64,000 nucleotides of DNA from Halomonas faecis (GTDB lineage: Bacteria; Pseudomonadota; Gammaproteobacteria; Pseudomonadales; Halomonadaceae). The first letter of the stretch is position 1. Every line of letters begins with the position of its first letter. The stretch lies in contig NZ_JAACZO010000010.1 of the NCBI RefSeq assembly GCF_010993975.1, positions 1-64,000 on the forward strand, given 5' to 3'. The notes beneath the pieces are model-generated. The model was given only the letters and a program-made list of their open reading frames with translations. It was not told the DNA's origin and searched no databases. Of this stretch, positions 25,473 through 35,180 are shown piece after piece. The position numbers and the translations under genes are program-made.

Positions 25473-26084
25473 ATGCTGGAAAGCTTCGTCACCGGATTTC
25501 TCGTCAGTGGCGGCATCATCGTCGCCATTGGCGCGCAAAACGCCTACGTACTGGGCCAGGCAGTGCGCCGGCAGCATCACTGGTGGTCGGCCGGACTGTG
25601 CATGAGCAGCGACGTGCTGCTGCTGTCGGCGGGCATGTTCGGGGTCGGTGCCTTGCTGCTGACGGCGCCCGAGGCCATGAACGTGCTGCGCTGGCTGGGG
25701 GTGATCTTTCTCGCTTGGCTGGCGGGACAGGCGCTGTACCGTGCCGTGCAGGGGCGCGTCGGGCTCGATGCCGCCGCCAGCGATGGGCGTACTCGCCGCC
25801 AGGTGCTGCTCGCCACGCTGGCGGTGACGATACTCAACCCCCAGGTCTACCTCGACACCCTGCTGCTGATTCCTTCCGTGGGAGCCCAGCAGGAGAGTGC
25901 GGGGCTGTTTCTGGCGGGGGCCGCCAGCGCCTCGGTGACCTGGTTCTCCCTGCTGGCCTGGGGCGGTGCGGCGCTGTCGCCCTGGCTGTCGCGGCCGCTG
26001 GCCTGGCGGGCCATCGATGGCGCCATCGGCGTGATGTTGGCTGCCATCGCCGTGCAGCTGGCCGTTCAACCGCCCGTGGCGTGA
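25473..26084 (+). CDS. argO: LysE/ArgO-type arginine/lysine exporter
   Basis: A 203-residue membrane protein with about six helices and the ArgO/LysE marks GGIIVAIGAQNAYVLGQAVRRQHHW and LLATLAVTILNPQVYLDTLLLIPSV. It exports basic amino acids, releasing the cell from arginine, lysine or canavanine overload. ATG 25473 begins MLESFVTGF. The divergent argP gene supports the function. Confidence 0.92.
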   Translation: MLESFVTGFLVSGGIIVAIGAQNAYVLGQAVRRQHHWWSAGLCMSSDVLLLSAGMFGVGALLLTAPEAMNVLRWLGVIFLAWLAGQALYRAVQGRVGLDAAASDGRTRRQVLLATLAVTILNPQVYLDTLLLIPSVGAQQESAGLFLAGAASASVTWFSLLAWGGAALSPWLSRPLAWRAIDGAIGVMLAAIAVQLAVQPPVA

Positions 26085-26128
26085 GGGGCCGCCGGGGCGT
26101 GTCACGGCGGCGCATTGACCCGGCAACC

Positions 26129-26371
26129 GTGCCCTGGACATGGATGGCCCAGCCGCGGGACTGCAGCGAGGCCCTGGCGAGCCTGGTCGACGAGGAGGTG
26201 CGCCAGCTGCTCTCCGGACTCGAGAGCCACGGACGAGCGCTGCTCGAGAAGCACCGCGAGGCGCTCGATGCGCTTGCCGAAGCCCTCGAATCGCGCGAGA
26301 CCCTCGAGATCGAGGAGATCCGCGAGGTGCTCGAGGGCCATGTCTCGACGTCTCCCGCCTCGTCCTCGTGA
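26129..26371 (+). pseudogene. Orphan FtsH/M41 C-terminal fragment
   Basis: This short frame (ATG 26144 or GTG 26129) encodes about 75 residues that align with the extreme C-terminal helices of the FtsH metalloprotease: SLVDEEVRQLLSGLESHGRALLEKHREALDALAEALESRETLEIEEIREVL is the usual EEV..LL...A..LL......L..LA..L...ETL...EI pattern. The AAA ATPase and the zinc-binding HEXXH domain are absent, and there is no convincing ribosome site. It is likely a relic of a lost or moved ftsH paralogue; an expressed 75-residue helical protein is the alternative. Confidence 0.5.
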
Positions 26372-26523
26372 GGTCACGGTGACGTTTCTCGTGTGCACCG
26401 CGGCAATGCTTGCCGGGGCTTCTACACTGGAGTGGTGGCCGGTTCGCGCCGGCCCACGCTCGCCGGGGCACAAACGGCTGCCTCCGGGAGACGACGTATC
26501 ACTCGCGCGAGGGAGGTATCGCC

Positions 26524-26964
26524 ATGAACACGCTGAATGCAAGCCGTCTGGCCGTGGTGGTGGGCGTTCTTCTGCTCGCCATGCCTGCCATGGCAGAGAT
26601 GGAGCGCCGGGAGGCCAACGCCGACGCCGAGGTCTATTTCATTTCACCGGAAGACGGAGCGACGCTGTCGAGTCCGGTGACGGTACGCATGGGGCTCGAG
26701 GGCATGGGGGTGGCGCCCGCGGGCACCCAGGCCGAGGGCACGGGCCATCACCACCTGCTGGTGGACACGACCCTGGACGAGGTCGACCTCGATGCGCCGC
26801 TGCCCACGGACGACCATCACCGCCATTTCGGCGGCGGTCAGACGCAGGCCGAGGTAGAGCTGGAGCCCGGGGAGCACCGCCTGCAGCTGCTGTTCATGGA
26901 CGAACGCCATGTGAGCTTCGATCCCCCGGTGGCCTCCGAGGCGATCACCATCACCGTCGAATAG
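26524..26964 (+). CDS. DUF4399 domain-containing periplasmic protein
   Basis: A 146-residue protein with a signal peptide cleaved after AMA (MNTLNASRLAVVVGVLLLAMPAMA) and a DUF4399 domain (VYFISPEDGATLSSPVTVRMGLEGMGVAPAG, GHHHLLVDT, DDHHRHFGGGQTQAEVELEPGEHRLQLLFMD). The clustered histidines (GHHH, DDHHRHF) are conserved in the family and suggest metal binding. The function is unknown. GGGAGGT stands seven bases before ATG 26524. Confidence 0.88.
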   Translation: MNTLNASRLAVVVGVLLLAMPAMAEMERREANADAEVYFISPEDGATLSSPVTVRMGLEGMGVAPAGTQAEGTGHHHLLVDTTLDEVDLDAPLPTDDHHRHFGGGQTQAEVELEPGEHRLQLLFMDERHVSFDPPVASEAITITVE

Positions 26965-27063
26965 GGCGCTGCCCCGGCTCATCCGACTTTGCCCCGCGGC
27001 AGAAGCCAGGCAAACTAGGCGCTTTGGTAGGGGTGACCAATCGCCAATCGATGAGGCTGGGGC

Positions 27064-28830
27064 ATGGTACAGGGGGGCATCGGACCAGTAGCGCGCTGGC
27101 GGTGGGGACTTCGCGTCCTGGCGCTGCTGGTGTGCGGGCTGATGCTGTCCGGGTCGGCGGCGCTGGCCCGCGACGAGGCGCCGATGAGCCTGCGGTTGCT
27201 GGAACATGCCGATACCTCACCGCCCGTGGCGGACCCCTCGGCCTTGCCGGGTCGTGCGTTGCCGGCGGGTGAGCGCTACAGTCTGGGCATCGTCGATCAG
27301 CCGGTTTGGCTGGCGGTGACGCTGCCGGAGCCGAATGGCTCTCGGCTTCTGCACCTCGACAACCCGCTGTTGCACGACGTCGCTCTCTACCGCCACCAGC
27401 CGGATGATACGGTCGCCTGGCAGCCGGTGGCGCGGTATGCCATGCAACCCCTGACCGGCGAGTCGCAGCCGGCCTGGCGGCCGATCTTTTCGGTGCAGAC
27501 GCCCGACACCTACCTGCTCAAGATCGATTCCACCCAGTCGCTGCGCTTCGGGTTGCACCTGCAGACCCCGGAAGCCTTGGCGCGGGATTGGCGCGCCTTC
27601 ACGCTGGGGCAGGGGCTCTATCTGGGGCTGGTACTGGGGCTGGCGCTCTACAATAGCGTGCTGCTGCTCAGCCTGCGCGATTCCAGCTATTTCTGGTACC
27701 TCGGCTTCGTGCTGGGAATCGCCGGCTACTTCATCGGCCAGAAGGGCCTGCTGCACGAAGTGTGGCCGTCGCTGTCCATCGCCACCAACGAGGCACTGAT
27801 GTTCACGGCCCTGGCGGTGGGCGCCACCAGTGCCTTGCAGTTCTGCCGTCGCTTCCTGCTGATGCCGCGTGAGGATCCGTTCTTGGGTCGCTGCCTGCGC
27901 GCCGTGGGCTGGTTCGCGGCGATCGGCATTGCCCTGGCCTGGACTCACCCCGGGCACCCGACGCTGATCTTTTTCTCGCTGTTCGGCACCGCCGTGATGG
28001 GGCTGTTCCTGGTGTCCGCCATCCGCGCACTGTGCCGCCGCTTCCGGCCAGCGCGCTGGCTGCTGCTGGCGTGGGGGGCGCTGGTGCTGGGAGCGGCGGT
28101 CTTCATCCTGGCCACCTACGGCTGGTTGCCGCATCACTTCCTGACCTATTACGGTTTCCAGCTCGGCTCGGCCATCGAGGTGACCCTGCTGTCGCTGGCC
28201 CTGGCCGACCGCATCAGTCTGCTTCACCGCGAGCGCCAGAATCTGCTCGACGAACAGGCCCGGCTGCACGGCATGAGCTACACCGATGGGCTCACCGGCC
28301 TCAGCAATCGTCGCTACCTGGATGAGTATCTGGCGGTCGCGGCCAAGGCGGCGGTGACCGATGGCAAGCCGCTCAGTCTGGTGATGCTCGATCTCGACCG
28401 GTTCAAGGCCTTCAACGACCGTTGGGGGCATCTGGAAGGCGACCGCGCCCTGCAGCACCTGGCAAAGGTGATGCGCGATGCGGTGCGCGACGAGGATACG
28501 GTGTGCCGCTACGGGGGCGAGGAGTTCGTGCTGGTTCTGCCGGGGCGCGACGCCGCGCAGGCCCTGGATATCGCCGAACGGCTGCGCCTCGAGCTGGCCA
28601 GCCGCCCGCTGCGCCTGGAGAACGGCGACGACGTGATCCTGACCGCGACGCTGGGCGTGGCCAGCCACGTGCCTGGGGAGAGCACCGCGTCGCTGCTCGA
28701 GCGCGCCGACCAGGCGCTGTATCGCGGCAAGCGGGCAGGTCGCAATCGTGTCGTGCTGAATCGCCCCGGCCATGAGGCCGAATCCGGTATCGTCGAGAAC
28801 GAACGCATTGCCCGGTCTACGCTGAGATAG
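27064..28830 (+). CDS. Membrane-bound diguanylate cyclase (7TMR-DISM + GGDEF)
   Basis: A 588-residue protein: signal sequence, periplasmic 7TMR-DISM extracellular domain (about 35-165), seven-helix 7TM-DISM module (about 175-385) and a C-terminal GGDEF domain (about 400-570). The active site is intact (GGEEF, residues 484-488), and the product-inhibition I-site RxxD (RDED, 475-478) is at the standard five-residue spacing. It makes cyclic di-GMP in response to a periplasmic or membrane signal, usually carbohydrate-like in this family. The RND adaptor gene follows after 84 bp on the same strand. Confidence 0.93.
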   Translation: MVQGGIGPVARWRWGLRVLALLVCGLMLSGSAALARDEAPMSLRLLEHADTSPPVADPSALPGRALPAGERYSLGIVDQPVWLAVTLPEPNGSRLLHLDNPLLHDVALYRHQPDDTVAWQPVARYAMQPLTGESQPAWRPIFSVQTPDTYLLKIDSTQSLRFGLHLQTPEALARDWRAFTLGQGLYLGLVLGLALYNSVLLLSLRDSSYFWYLGFVLGIAGYFIGQKGLLHEVWPSLSIATNEALMFTALAVGATSALQFCRRFLLMPREDPFLGRCLRAVGWFAAIGIALAWTHPGHPTLIFFSLFGTAVMGLFLVSAIRALCRRFRPARWLLLAWGALVLGAAVFILATYGWLPHHFLTYYGFQLGSAIEVTLLSLALADRISLLHRERQNLLDEQARLHGMSYTDGLTGLSNRRYLDEYLAVAAKAAVTDGKPLSLVMLDLDRFKAFNDRWGHLEGDRALQHLAKVMRDAVRDEDTVCRYGGEEFVLVLPGRDAAQALDIAERLRLELASRPLRLENGDDVILTATLGVASHVPGESTASLLERADQALYRGKRAGRNRVVLNRPGHEAESGIVENERIARSTLR

Positions 28831-28914
28831 GTCCGGCCAGGGTCGCCGGACGCGGCCATCGCCCGATACACTGACGAGCGCATCGCCCTTTTGGGCACCG
28901 ACAAGGAAACGTCC

Positions 28915-29997
28915 ATGCCACGCCGTCCCCCCACCTCCTATTTGCTGGCTGCCGTGCTGCTGGTTGGGCTGCTGCTGTGGCTCGCCTTCGGCGACCTGCA
29001 GCGGTTTCAGAACGCTCCGCCGCCGGCCGACAGCGAGCGTTCGGCGCCCACGCGAGTGGAGTATCGCGACAGCCAGGCCGAGGTCTATACGCCGCGGCTG
29101 GTGGCCCAAGGGCAGCTCGAACCGATTCGCGAGCTCGAACTGCGCACCCGTCGGGCAGGGCGCGTGGCCGAGCTGCCGGTGGCGCTGGGAGAGCGAGTGG
29201 ACGCAGGAGAGGTGCTGCTGCGTCTGGCGCCGGACGCCCTAGAAGCGCAGCTGGCGCGGGCCGAAGACGAGCTCGCCCGGGCCCGCGCCGAACTTGCCGG
29301 TGCCCAAGAGTTGCAGCGTCGCGAACTGAGCTCGCGTCTCGAGTTGCTCCGGTTGCAGGCCGGGGTCAGCACCGCGGCGGCGGAGGTGGCCGAGCTGCGC
29401 GAGGCGCTCGACCAGACCCGGCCGCAGGCACCCTTTGCCGGCGTTTTCGACCGCCTCGACGTGGAGCGTGGGGAGGTGCTGCAGGTGGGTGAGACCTTCG
29501 GACGGCTGGTGGACGACCGCCAGTTGACGGCGAGTGCCTGGGTGGCCCAGCGCGAGGCGCTGGGCCTCGAGCCTGGGCTGGCGGTGGAAGCGCAACTGCT
29601 CGACGGCTCGCGACTGAGCGGCGAGCTGACCCATGTATCGCGCCGGGCCGATCCGGCCACGCGCTCCTTCTACCTCGAGGCGACCCTGGACAACGCCGAG
29701 CGGCGGCGACTGGCCGGCGGCAGCGTCACCCTGTCGATCAGGCGCGACTCGCGTCGGGTGCATCGCCTGTCCTCGGCACTGCTGGTGCTCGACGATGCCG
29801 GACAGCTCGCCGTGAAGCACCTCGACGACGACCGCGTGGTGGTTTCGCCGGTCACCCTGGTGGATGCCGATACCGATACGGCGCGCGTCGCCGGGCTGCC
29901 CGAGCGGGTGCGCCTGATCACCCTGGGCGGCGGTTTCGTCGCGGCGGGCGAGCGGGTCGAGACCGTGGCCGCCGAGAGCGGAGAGAGGATGGACTGA
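28915..29997 (+). CDS. RND efflux periplasmic adaptor (HlyD/MFP family)
   Basis: A 360-residue adaptor. Its N-terminal transmembrane anchor (SYLLAAVLLVGLLLWLAFG) is followed by a lipoyl half-motif (ELELRTRRAGRVAELPVALGERVDAGEVLLRL), a coiled coil (about 105-150), the second lipoyl half (PFAGVFDRLDVERGEVLQVGE) and a beta-barrel. It links an inner-membrane pump to an outer-membrane channel. The start ATG 28915 has AAGGAAA. It ends 2 bases before the RND gene. No outer-membrane factor gene is nearby, so a TolC from elsewhere must serve. Confidence 0.9.
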   Translation: MPRRPPTSYLLAAVLLVGLLLWLAFGDLQRFQNAPPPADSERSAPTRVEYRDSQAEVYTPRLVAQGQLEPIRELELRTRRAGRVAELPVALGERVDAGEVLLRLAPDALEAQLARAEDELARARAELAGAQELQRRELSSRLELLRLQAGVSTAAAEVAELREALDQTRPQAPFAGVFDRLDVERGEVLQVGETFGRLVDDRQLTASAWVAQREALGLEPGLAVEAQLLDGSRLSGELTHVSRRADPATRSFYLEATLDNAERRRLAGGSVTLSIRRDSRRVHRLSSALLVLDDAGQLAVKHLDDDRVVVSPVTLVDADTDTARVAGLPERVRLITLGGGFVAAGERVETVAAESGERMD

Positions 29998-29999
29998 GC

Positions 30000-32900
30000 A
30001 TGCGCACCCTGATCGAGGCCGCGCTGGACCGTTCGCGCACCACCCTGCTGCTGCTCGTGGCGCTGCTGGCCGCCGGTATTGCCGCCTGGCAGGTGGTGCC
30101 CAAGGAAGCCAACCCCGACGTCCCCATCCCCATGATCTATGTCGCGCTGGTGCTCGAGGGCGTGAGTCCCGAGGATGGCGAGCGGCTGCTGGTGCGCCCC
30201 ATGGAGCAGGAGCTGCGCACCATCGAGGGGCTCAGCAAGATGACCTCCCAGGCCAGCCAGGGCCACGCTTCGGTGATGCTGGAGTTCGACGCCGGTTTCG
30301 ATGCGCGCCAGGCGCTGGCCGACGTGCGCGAGAAGGTCGACATCGCCAATGCCGAGCTGCCCGACGAGGCCGAGGAGCCACGGGTGGTCGAGGTCAATGT
30401 GGGGCTCTTTCCGGTGCTCTCGCTGGGCCTTTCCGGCCCGTTGGAGGAAGCCGAGCGTCTGGCCGTGGCGCGCCGTCTGCAGGACGCCATCGAAAGCATC
30501 CCCGAGGTGCTGGAGGTGGAGGTCGGCGGCGAGCGCGAGGAGCTGCTCGAAGTGGTAGTCGACCCGCTGGTGCTGGAGAGCTACGGCGTCGACTTCGCAG
30601 AGCTCTTCGACCTGGTGACGCGCAACAACCGCCTGGTGGCGGCGGGCAGCCTGGATACCGGCGCCGGCCGCGCACCGGTCAAGGTGCCGGGGGTGATCGA
30701 GTCGCTCACTGACGTGTTCGATATGCCGGTCAAGGTCGACGGCGACCGCGTGGTCACCTTCGGCGATGTGGGCTGGATTCGCCCCACCTTCAAGGATCCC
30801 GATGGCTTCGCGCGCATCGATGGCGACCCCGCTCTGGTGCTGGAGATTTCCAAGCGCGCCGGCGCCAACCTGATCGCCACCGTGGCGGGCGTACGCGAGG
30901 TGCTCGAAGCGGCTGGCGAGCGGCTGCCCGAGCGGCTCGACGTGACCACCATCATGGATCAGTCCGACATGGTGGAGGAGATGCTCTCCGAGCTGCTCAA
31001 CAACGTGGTCACCGCTGTGGTGCTGGTGCTGGTGGTGATCCTCGCCGTCATGGGGGTGCGCAACGCGCTGATGGTGGGCCTGACCATACCGGGGGCCTTC
31101 CTGACCGGCATCCTGCTGATCTGGGCCATCGGCTATACCCTGAACATCGTGGTGCTCTTCGCGCTGATCCTGGTGGCCGGGCTGCTGGTGGACGGTGCCA
31201 TCGTGGTCAGCGAACTGGCCGACCGACACCTGCGTGAGGGGCAGCCGCCGCGGGAGGCCTGGATCAACGCCGCCCATCGCATGAGCTGGCCGGTGATCGC
31301 CTCCACCGCCACCACGCTGGCGGTATTCGCGCCGCTACTGTTCTGGCCGGGGGTGGTGGGCGAGTTCATGAAGTACCTGCCGGCCACGGTGATTCTCTGC
31401 CTGCTGGCCTCGTTGGCCATGGCATTGATATTTCTGCCCACACTGGGCGGTGTGCTCACCCGTCGCGTGGCGGTGCCGGTCGGTTCCCAAGCGCTGATCA
31501 CCGGCGGCGGGCGTCTGTACCGGTCGCTGCTTGCGCGCCTGCTGGCCCACCCTTGGCTGACGCTGATGCTGTCATTGCTGCTGATGGCGGTGATCTACAC
31601 CGGCTATGCGCGCTTCAACCACGGCGTGGAGTTCTTTCCCGAGGTCGAGCCGGAAACGGCCCAGGTGCTGGTACGCGCTCGCGGCGACTTCTCGGCGGTC
31701 GAGAAGGATGCCGTGGTGCGGCGGGTGGAGTCGCGACTGGCCGGGATGAGCGAAGTCGAGGCGCTATACGCGCGCTCCTACGCCACGCCCAACGAACAGC
31801 TCGGCAACGATGTCATCGGCACCGTGCAGTTCCAGCTCATCGACTGGCAGCGGCGCCGTCCGGCAAACCGCATCATGGAGGAGATGGCGGAGCGCACGGC
31901 GGATCTACCCGGGGTGGTGCTGGAGTTCCGCGAACAGGAAATGGGCCCCGGCCCGGGCAAGCCGATCCAGCTCGAGGTGAGCGGCGACGACGAGGCCCGG
32001 ATCCTGGCCGCCGTCGATGCCCTGCGCGCCGAGATGTCGCAACTCGGCGGTTTCCGCGACATCGAGGACAACCGCAGCCTGCCTGGCGTGGAGTGGCGGC
32101 TCAACGTCGACCGCGAGGCGGCGGCGCGCATGGGGGCCGACGTGGCGGCGGTGGGCAATGCCGTGCAGCTGGTCACCACCGGGCTGCAGGTGGCGAGCTA
32201 TCGGCCGGAGCGTGCCCGCGATGAGGTGGACATCCGCGTGCGCCTGCCCGAACGGTGGCGCTCGTTGGACCAGTTGGGCCGGCTGACCCTCAACACCGCA
32301 CGTGGCCAGGTGCCGATCGGACATTTCGCCGAACTCGAGCCGGCGCCCAAGGTGGGCACCCTGCAGCGCATCGATGGGCGTCGTGCCATCACCCTGGCGG
32401 CCGATGTCGCGCCGGGCTACCAGGCCGACGAGCGGCTCGCGGCGCTGCTCGAGGCCGCGGGGGAGCCGCCCGAAGGCGTCACGGTGGGGGTGGCCGGCGA
32501 ACAGGAAGAGCAGCAGGAGGCCGCTACCTTTCTGATGACGGCCTTCCTCGTTGCCGTGGGGCTGATGGCGCTGATCCTGGTGACCCAGTTCAACAGCCTC
32601 TACCAGGCGGCGCTGGTGCTCTCGGCCATCGTCTTCTCCACGGCGGGCGTGCTGCTGGGACTGCTGGTCAACGGCGAGCCCTTCGGCATCGTCATGGTCG
32701 GCATGGGCATCATCGCCCTGGCGGGGATCGTGGTGAACAACAACATCGTGCTGATCGATACCTACAACCAGCTGCGCGGCGAGGGCTTCCCGCCCCGCGA
32801 GGCGGCGCTGGAAGCCGGCGGGCTGCGCCTGCGCCCGGTGCTGCTCACCGCCGTGACCACGGTGCTGGGGCTCACGCCCATGGTGCTGGGGGTCAACGTC

Positions 32901-33056
32901 AATCTGCTCGAACCCAGCCTGGGCTTCGGAGCACCGTCCACCCAGTGGTGGACGCAGCTCTCCAGCGCCATTGCCGGCGGGCTGACCTTCGCCACCGGCC
33001 TGACGCTGCTGCTCACCCCCTGCTTGCTGGTGCTGCGGATCGGGCGCGCCCGCTGA
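30000..33056 (+). CDS. RND efflux pump inner-membrane subunit (pump 1)
   Basis: A 1018-residue RND protein with 12 predicted helices and two large periplasmic loops. AGIAAWQVVPKEANPDVPIPMIYV at the N-terminus, GLLVDGAIVVSELADRHLREG after helix 4 and GIVVNNNIVLIDTYNQL near residue 920 are the usual RND marks. The Asp in helix 4 (VDGAIVV) fits proton relay. The KEANPDVPIP opening resembles the branch whose substrates are often unknown or include dyes and bile-like compounds. It is the second gene of the pair that begins at 28915. Confidence 0.92.
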   Translation: MRTLIEAALDRSRTTLLLLVALLAAGIAAWQVVPKEANPDVPIPMIYVALVLEGVSPEDGERLLVRPMEQELRTIEGLSKMTSQASQGHASVMLEFDAGFDARQALADVREKVDIANAELPDEAEEPRVVEVNVGLFPVLSLGLSGPLEEAERLAVARRLQDAIESIPEVLEVEVGGEREELLEVVVDPLVLESYGVDFAELFDLVTRNNRLVAAGSLDTGAGRAPVKVPGVIESLTDVFDMPVKVDGDRVVTFGDVGWIRPTFKDPDGFARIDGDPALVLEISKRAGANLIATVAGVREVLEAAGERLPERLDVTTIMDQSDMVEEMLSELLNNVVTAVVLVLVVILAVMGVRNALMVGLTIPGAFLTGILLIWAIGYTLNIVVLFALILVAGLLVDGAIVVSELADRHLREGQPPREAWINAAHRMSWPVIASTATTLAVFAPLLFWPGVVGEFMKYLPATVILCLLASLAMALIFLPTLGGVLTRRVAVPVGSQALITGGGRLYRSLLARLLAHPWLTLMLSLLLMAVIYTGYARFNHGVEFFPEVEPETAQVLVRARGDFSAVEKDAVVRRVESRLAGMSEVEALYARSYATPNEQLGNDVIGTVQFQLIDWQRRRPANRIMEEMAERTADLPGVVLEFREQEMGPGPGKPIQLEVSGDDEARILAAVDALRAEMSQLGGFRDIEDNRSLPGVEWRLNVDREAAARMGADVAAVGNAVQLVTTGLQVASYRPERARDEVDIRVRLPERWRSLDQLGRLTLNTARGQVPIGHFAELEPAPKVGTLQRIDGRRAITLAADVAPGYQADERLAALLEAAGEPPEGVTVGVAGEQEEQQEAATFLMTAFLVAVGLMALILVTQFNSLYQAALVLSAIVFSTAGVLLGLLVNGEPFGIVMVGMGIIALAGIVVNNNIVLIDTYNQLRGEGFPPREAALEAGGLRLRPVLLTAVTTVLGLTPMVLGVNVNLLEPSLGFGAPSTQWWTQLSSAIAGGLTFATGLTLLLTPCLLVLRIGRAR

Positions 33057-33063
33057 ACCGCCC

Positions 33064-33795
33064 TTACTCGGCGGACTCCGGCAGCTCGGCGTTGTGGAAG
33101 ACGCGCTGCACGTCGTCGAGGTCTTCGAGGGAGTCGATCAGCTTCTCGAACAGCGCCACGTCGTCGCCCTCGACCGGGGTCACGGTCTGCGGCACGAACT
33201 GGATTTCGTCGACCTCGAACTCGAGCTCGCCGAAGGCATCCAGCAGCGCCTGCTTGGCCTTGGCGTACTCGGTGTGCGGAGCGAAGACGGTGATGCGGCC
33301 ATCCTCGTTCTCGATGTCGGTGACGTCGACGTCGTTTTCCATCAACGCCTCCAGCGCGGTGTCTTCATCCTCGCCGGGGTAGGCGAGGATGGCGCAGTGG
33401 TCGAAGAGGTGACTGACGCTGCCCGGCGTGCCGAGCTTGCTCTTGGCCTTGTTGAAGCAGGCGCGTACGTCGCCGAAGGTACGGTTGGGGTTGTCGGTCA
33501 GGCAGTCGACGATGACCATGCAGCTGCCCGGCCCGAAGCCCTCGTAGCGTGCCGGCGAGAAGTCTTCGCCGCCCACGCCGCTGGCCTTGTCCAGCGCCTT
33601 GTCGATCACGTGGCTCGGCACCTGATCCTTCTTGGCGCGTTCGATCAGCCCGCGCAGCGCCAGGTTGCCGGCGGGGTCGGTGCCGCCCTGCTTGGCGCAG
33701 ACGTAGATCTCGCGGCCGTACTTGCTGTACACCTTGGTCTTGGCGGCGGCCGTCTTGGCCATGGATTCCTTGCGGTTCTGGAAGGCCCTGCCCAT
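33064..33795 (-). CDS. YebC/PmpR family protein, YeeN-like
   Basis: A 243-residue DUF28 protein that starts [38 protein letters not shown], the YeeN form of the family rather than the YebC form, with [29 protein letters not shown] in the middle. Relatives act as transcription regulators (PmpR), and recent work places YebC proteins at the ribosome during difficult polyproline stretches. The end is 7 bases from the convergent RND gene. Confidence 0.93.
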   Translation of the reverse strand: MGRAFQNRKESMAKTAAAKTKVYSKYGREIYVCAKQGGTDPAGNLALRGLIERAKKDQVPSHVIDKALDKASGVGGEDFSPARYEGFGPGSCMVIVDCLTDNPNRTFGDVRACFNKAKSKLGTPGSVSHLFDHCAILAYPGEDEDTALEALMENDVDVTDIENEDGRITVFAPHTEYAKAKQALLDAFGELEFEVDEIQFVPQTVTPVEGDDVALFEKLIDSLEDLDDVQRVFHNAELPESAE

Positions 33796-33930
33796 TGTAT
33801 TGTCCTGTGGCGTCGATACACGAGGCGGATTCTACGAAACCGGACGGGGAGCGAACAGGACTATTTCGTGCCGTGACCGATACACGTCACGACTACACTG
33901 CCGTTAGTCACCCACCTGCCCGGAGGCGCC

Positions 33931-35121
33931 ATGGATCACCATGCCTATCGCGACCAGCTCGCCGGGCGGCTCGCCGAGAGCGAGCTGCCGTTTGCCCATG
34001 CCGAGTTCACCGCGCGCCGTGCGAGGGTTCGCCAGGCCATGGGCGAGGCGGGGCTGGAGGCGTTGCTGCTCACCGACCCGGCCGACATCTTCTACCTGAC
34101 CGGCTATCACACCTTCGAGGTCTCGGTGTACACCGCCCTGGTCGTCACCGCCGACCGGCTGGTGCTGCAGGTGCCCTCCATCGAGACGGGCCCGGCGGTG
34201 GTCACCGCCACGGTGGACGAGATCGTCGGCTACCGCTGGGAAGGCATCGAGGAGGTGATCGACCCGCTGGCCGAGGCGCTCGCGCCCTATCGTACCATCG
34301 GCGTCGACGTCTTCGGCGCCGGGCTGCGTTTCGGGGTGATCCGCGAGCTGCAGTCGCGTCTCGGTGCCGAGCGCTTTCGCGACGACGGCGGCGAGCTGCT
34401 CGATGCCATCCGCATCGTCAAGACGCCGGCCGAGCTCGACTGCCTGCGCGAGAGCGCGCGACTCACCGCGGTGGGGCTCGATGCCGCCGTGGCGGCGATC
34501 CGCCCTGGCGTCACCGACAACGAGGTGGCCGCGGAGGGCGCCCGGGCGCTGCTGGCGGCGGGCAGCGAGTTCATGAGCCTGCAGCCCATCGTCACGTCCG
34601 GGACGCGCATCGGCACCATCCACGTCAACCACAAGCGCACGTTGATCGGCGGGGACGAGCCGGTATTCCTGGAGTTCGGCTCGGCCTACCAACGCTATAC
34701 GGCACCCATGATGCGCACTGCCGTGGCCGGTCGGGCGAGTGCCGAGATGCAAGGCGTGCGCGATCTGTGTCGTTCGCTCTACGAGGCGTTGTGCGAGCAG
34801 ATGCGCCCCGGCAACACCTTCGATGCCGCCGCCCGCGCCGCCGAAGCGGTGCTCGCGCCGCAGGCCGGCGAGCTGTTCTTCTCCGGCGTGTTCGGCTATG
34901 CGGTGGGGGCGCAGTTCCCGCCCAGCTGGGTGGAGGGTAGCGGTTTCATCGCCCGCGGGGAGGCGCGCGAGTTCGAAGAGAACATGGTTTTCCATCTGCC
35001 GCTGTGTCTGCGCCGGCCGGGCGAATGGGGTATCGGGCTTAGCGATACCGTACGCGTCACGCCAGGTGGCGGCGAAGCGCTGACCGACAACGACTGGCAA
35101 CTGCACGAGATCGGCGGTTGA
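33931..35121 (+). CDS. M24 family creatinase/prolidase-like protein
   Basis: A 396-residue pita-bread fold protein: N-terminal creatinase domain (LLTDPADIFYLTGYHTFE) and C-terminal M24 domain from about 160 (IRIVKTPAELDCLRESARLTAVGLDAAV). The five metal ligands of active aminopeptidases are not conserved: the DxG site reads EFG, the next Asp site reads YTAP, and the GHG site reads GYAVG. That pattern fits creatinase and ectoine-hydrolase-like members, which work without metal. The substrate is therefore more likely a guanidino or cyclic amide compound than an X-Pro peptide. It lies 60 bp before the alcohol dehydrogenase gene. Confidence 0.85.
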   Translation: MDHHAYRDQLAGRLAESELPFAHAEFTARRARVRQAMGEAGLEALLLTDPADIFYLTGYHTFEVSVYTALVVTADRLVLQVPSIETGPAVVTATVDEIVGYRWEGIEEVIDPLAEALAPYRTIGVDVFGAGLRFGVIRELQSRLGAERFRDDGGELLDAIRIVKTPAELDCLRESARLTAVGLDAAVAAIRPGVTDNEVAAEGARALLAAGSEFMSLQPIVTSGTRIGTIHVNHKRTLIGGDEPVFLEFGSAYQRYTAPMMRTAVAGRASAEMQGVRDLCRSLYEALCEQMRPGNTFDAAARAAEAVLAPQAGELFFSGVFGYAVGAQFPPSWVEGSGFIARGEAREFEENMVFHLPLCLRRPGEWGIGLSDTVRVTPGGGEALTDNDWQLHEIGG

Positions 35122-35180
35122 AGGCCGTGGGCATCGCCCGCACCCTGTCACCCAGCACCCATCGACGACGAGGAGATTGC

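Noticed and set aside
27217-29109. A 630-codon open frame on the minus strand across the diguanylate cyclase
   Set aside because: It is opposite a protein with clear GGDEF and 7TMR domains; its composition (many Gln, His, Arg, Gly) is the usual antisense shadow of a high-GC gene, and it has no homology I recognise.
29670-31277. Long minus-strand frame opposite RND pump 1
   Set aside because: Shadow of the adaptor and pump genes; His/Gln-rich with no domain.
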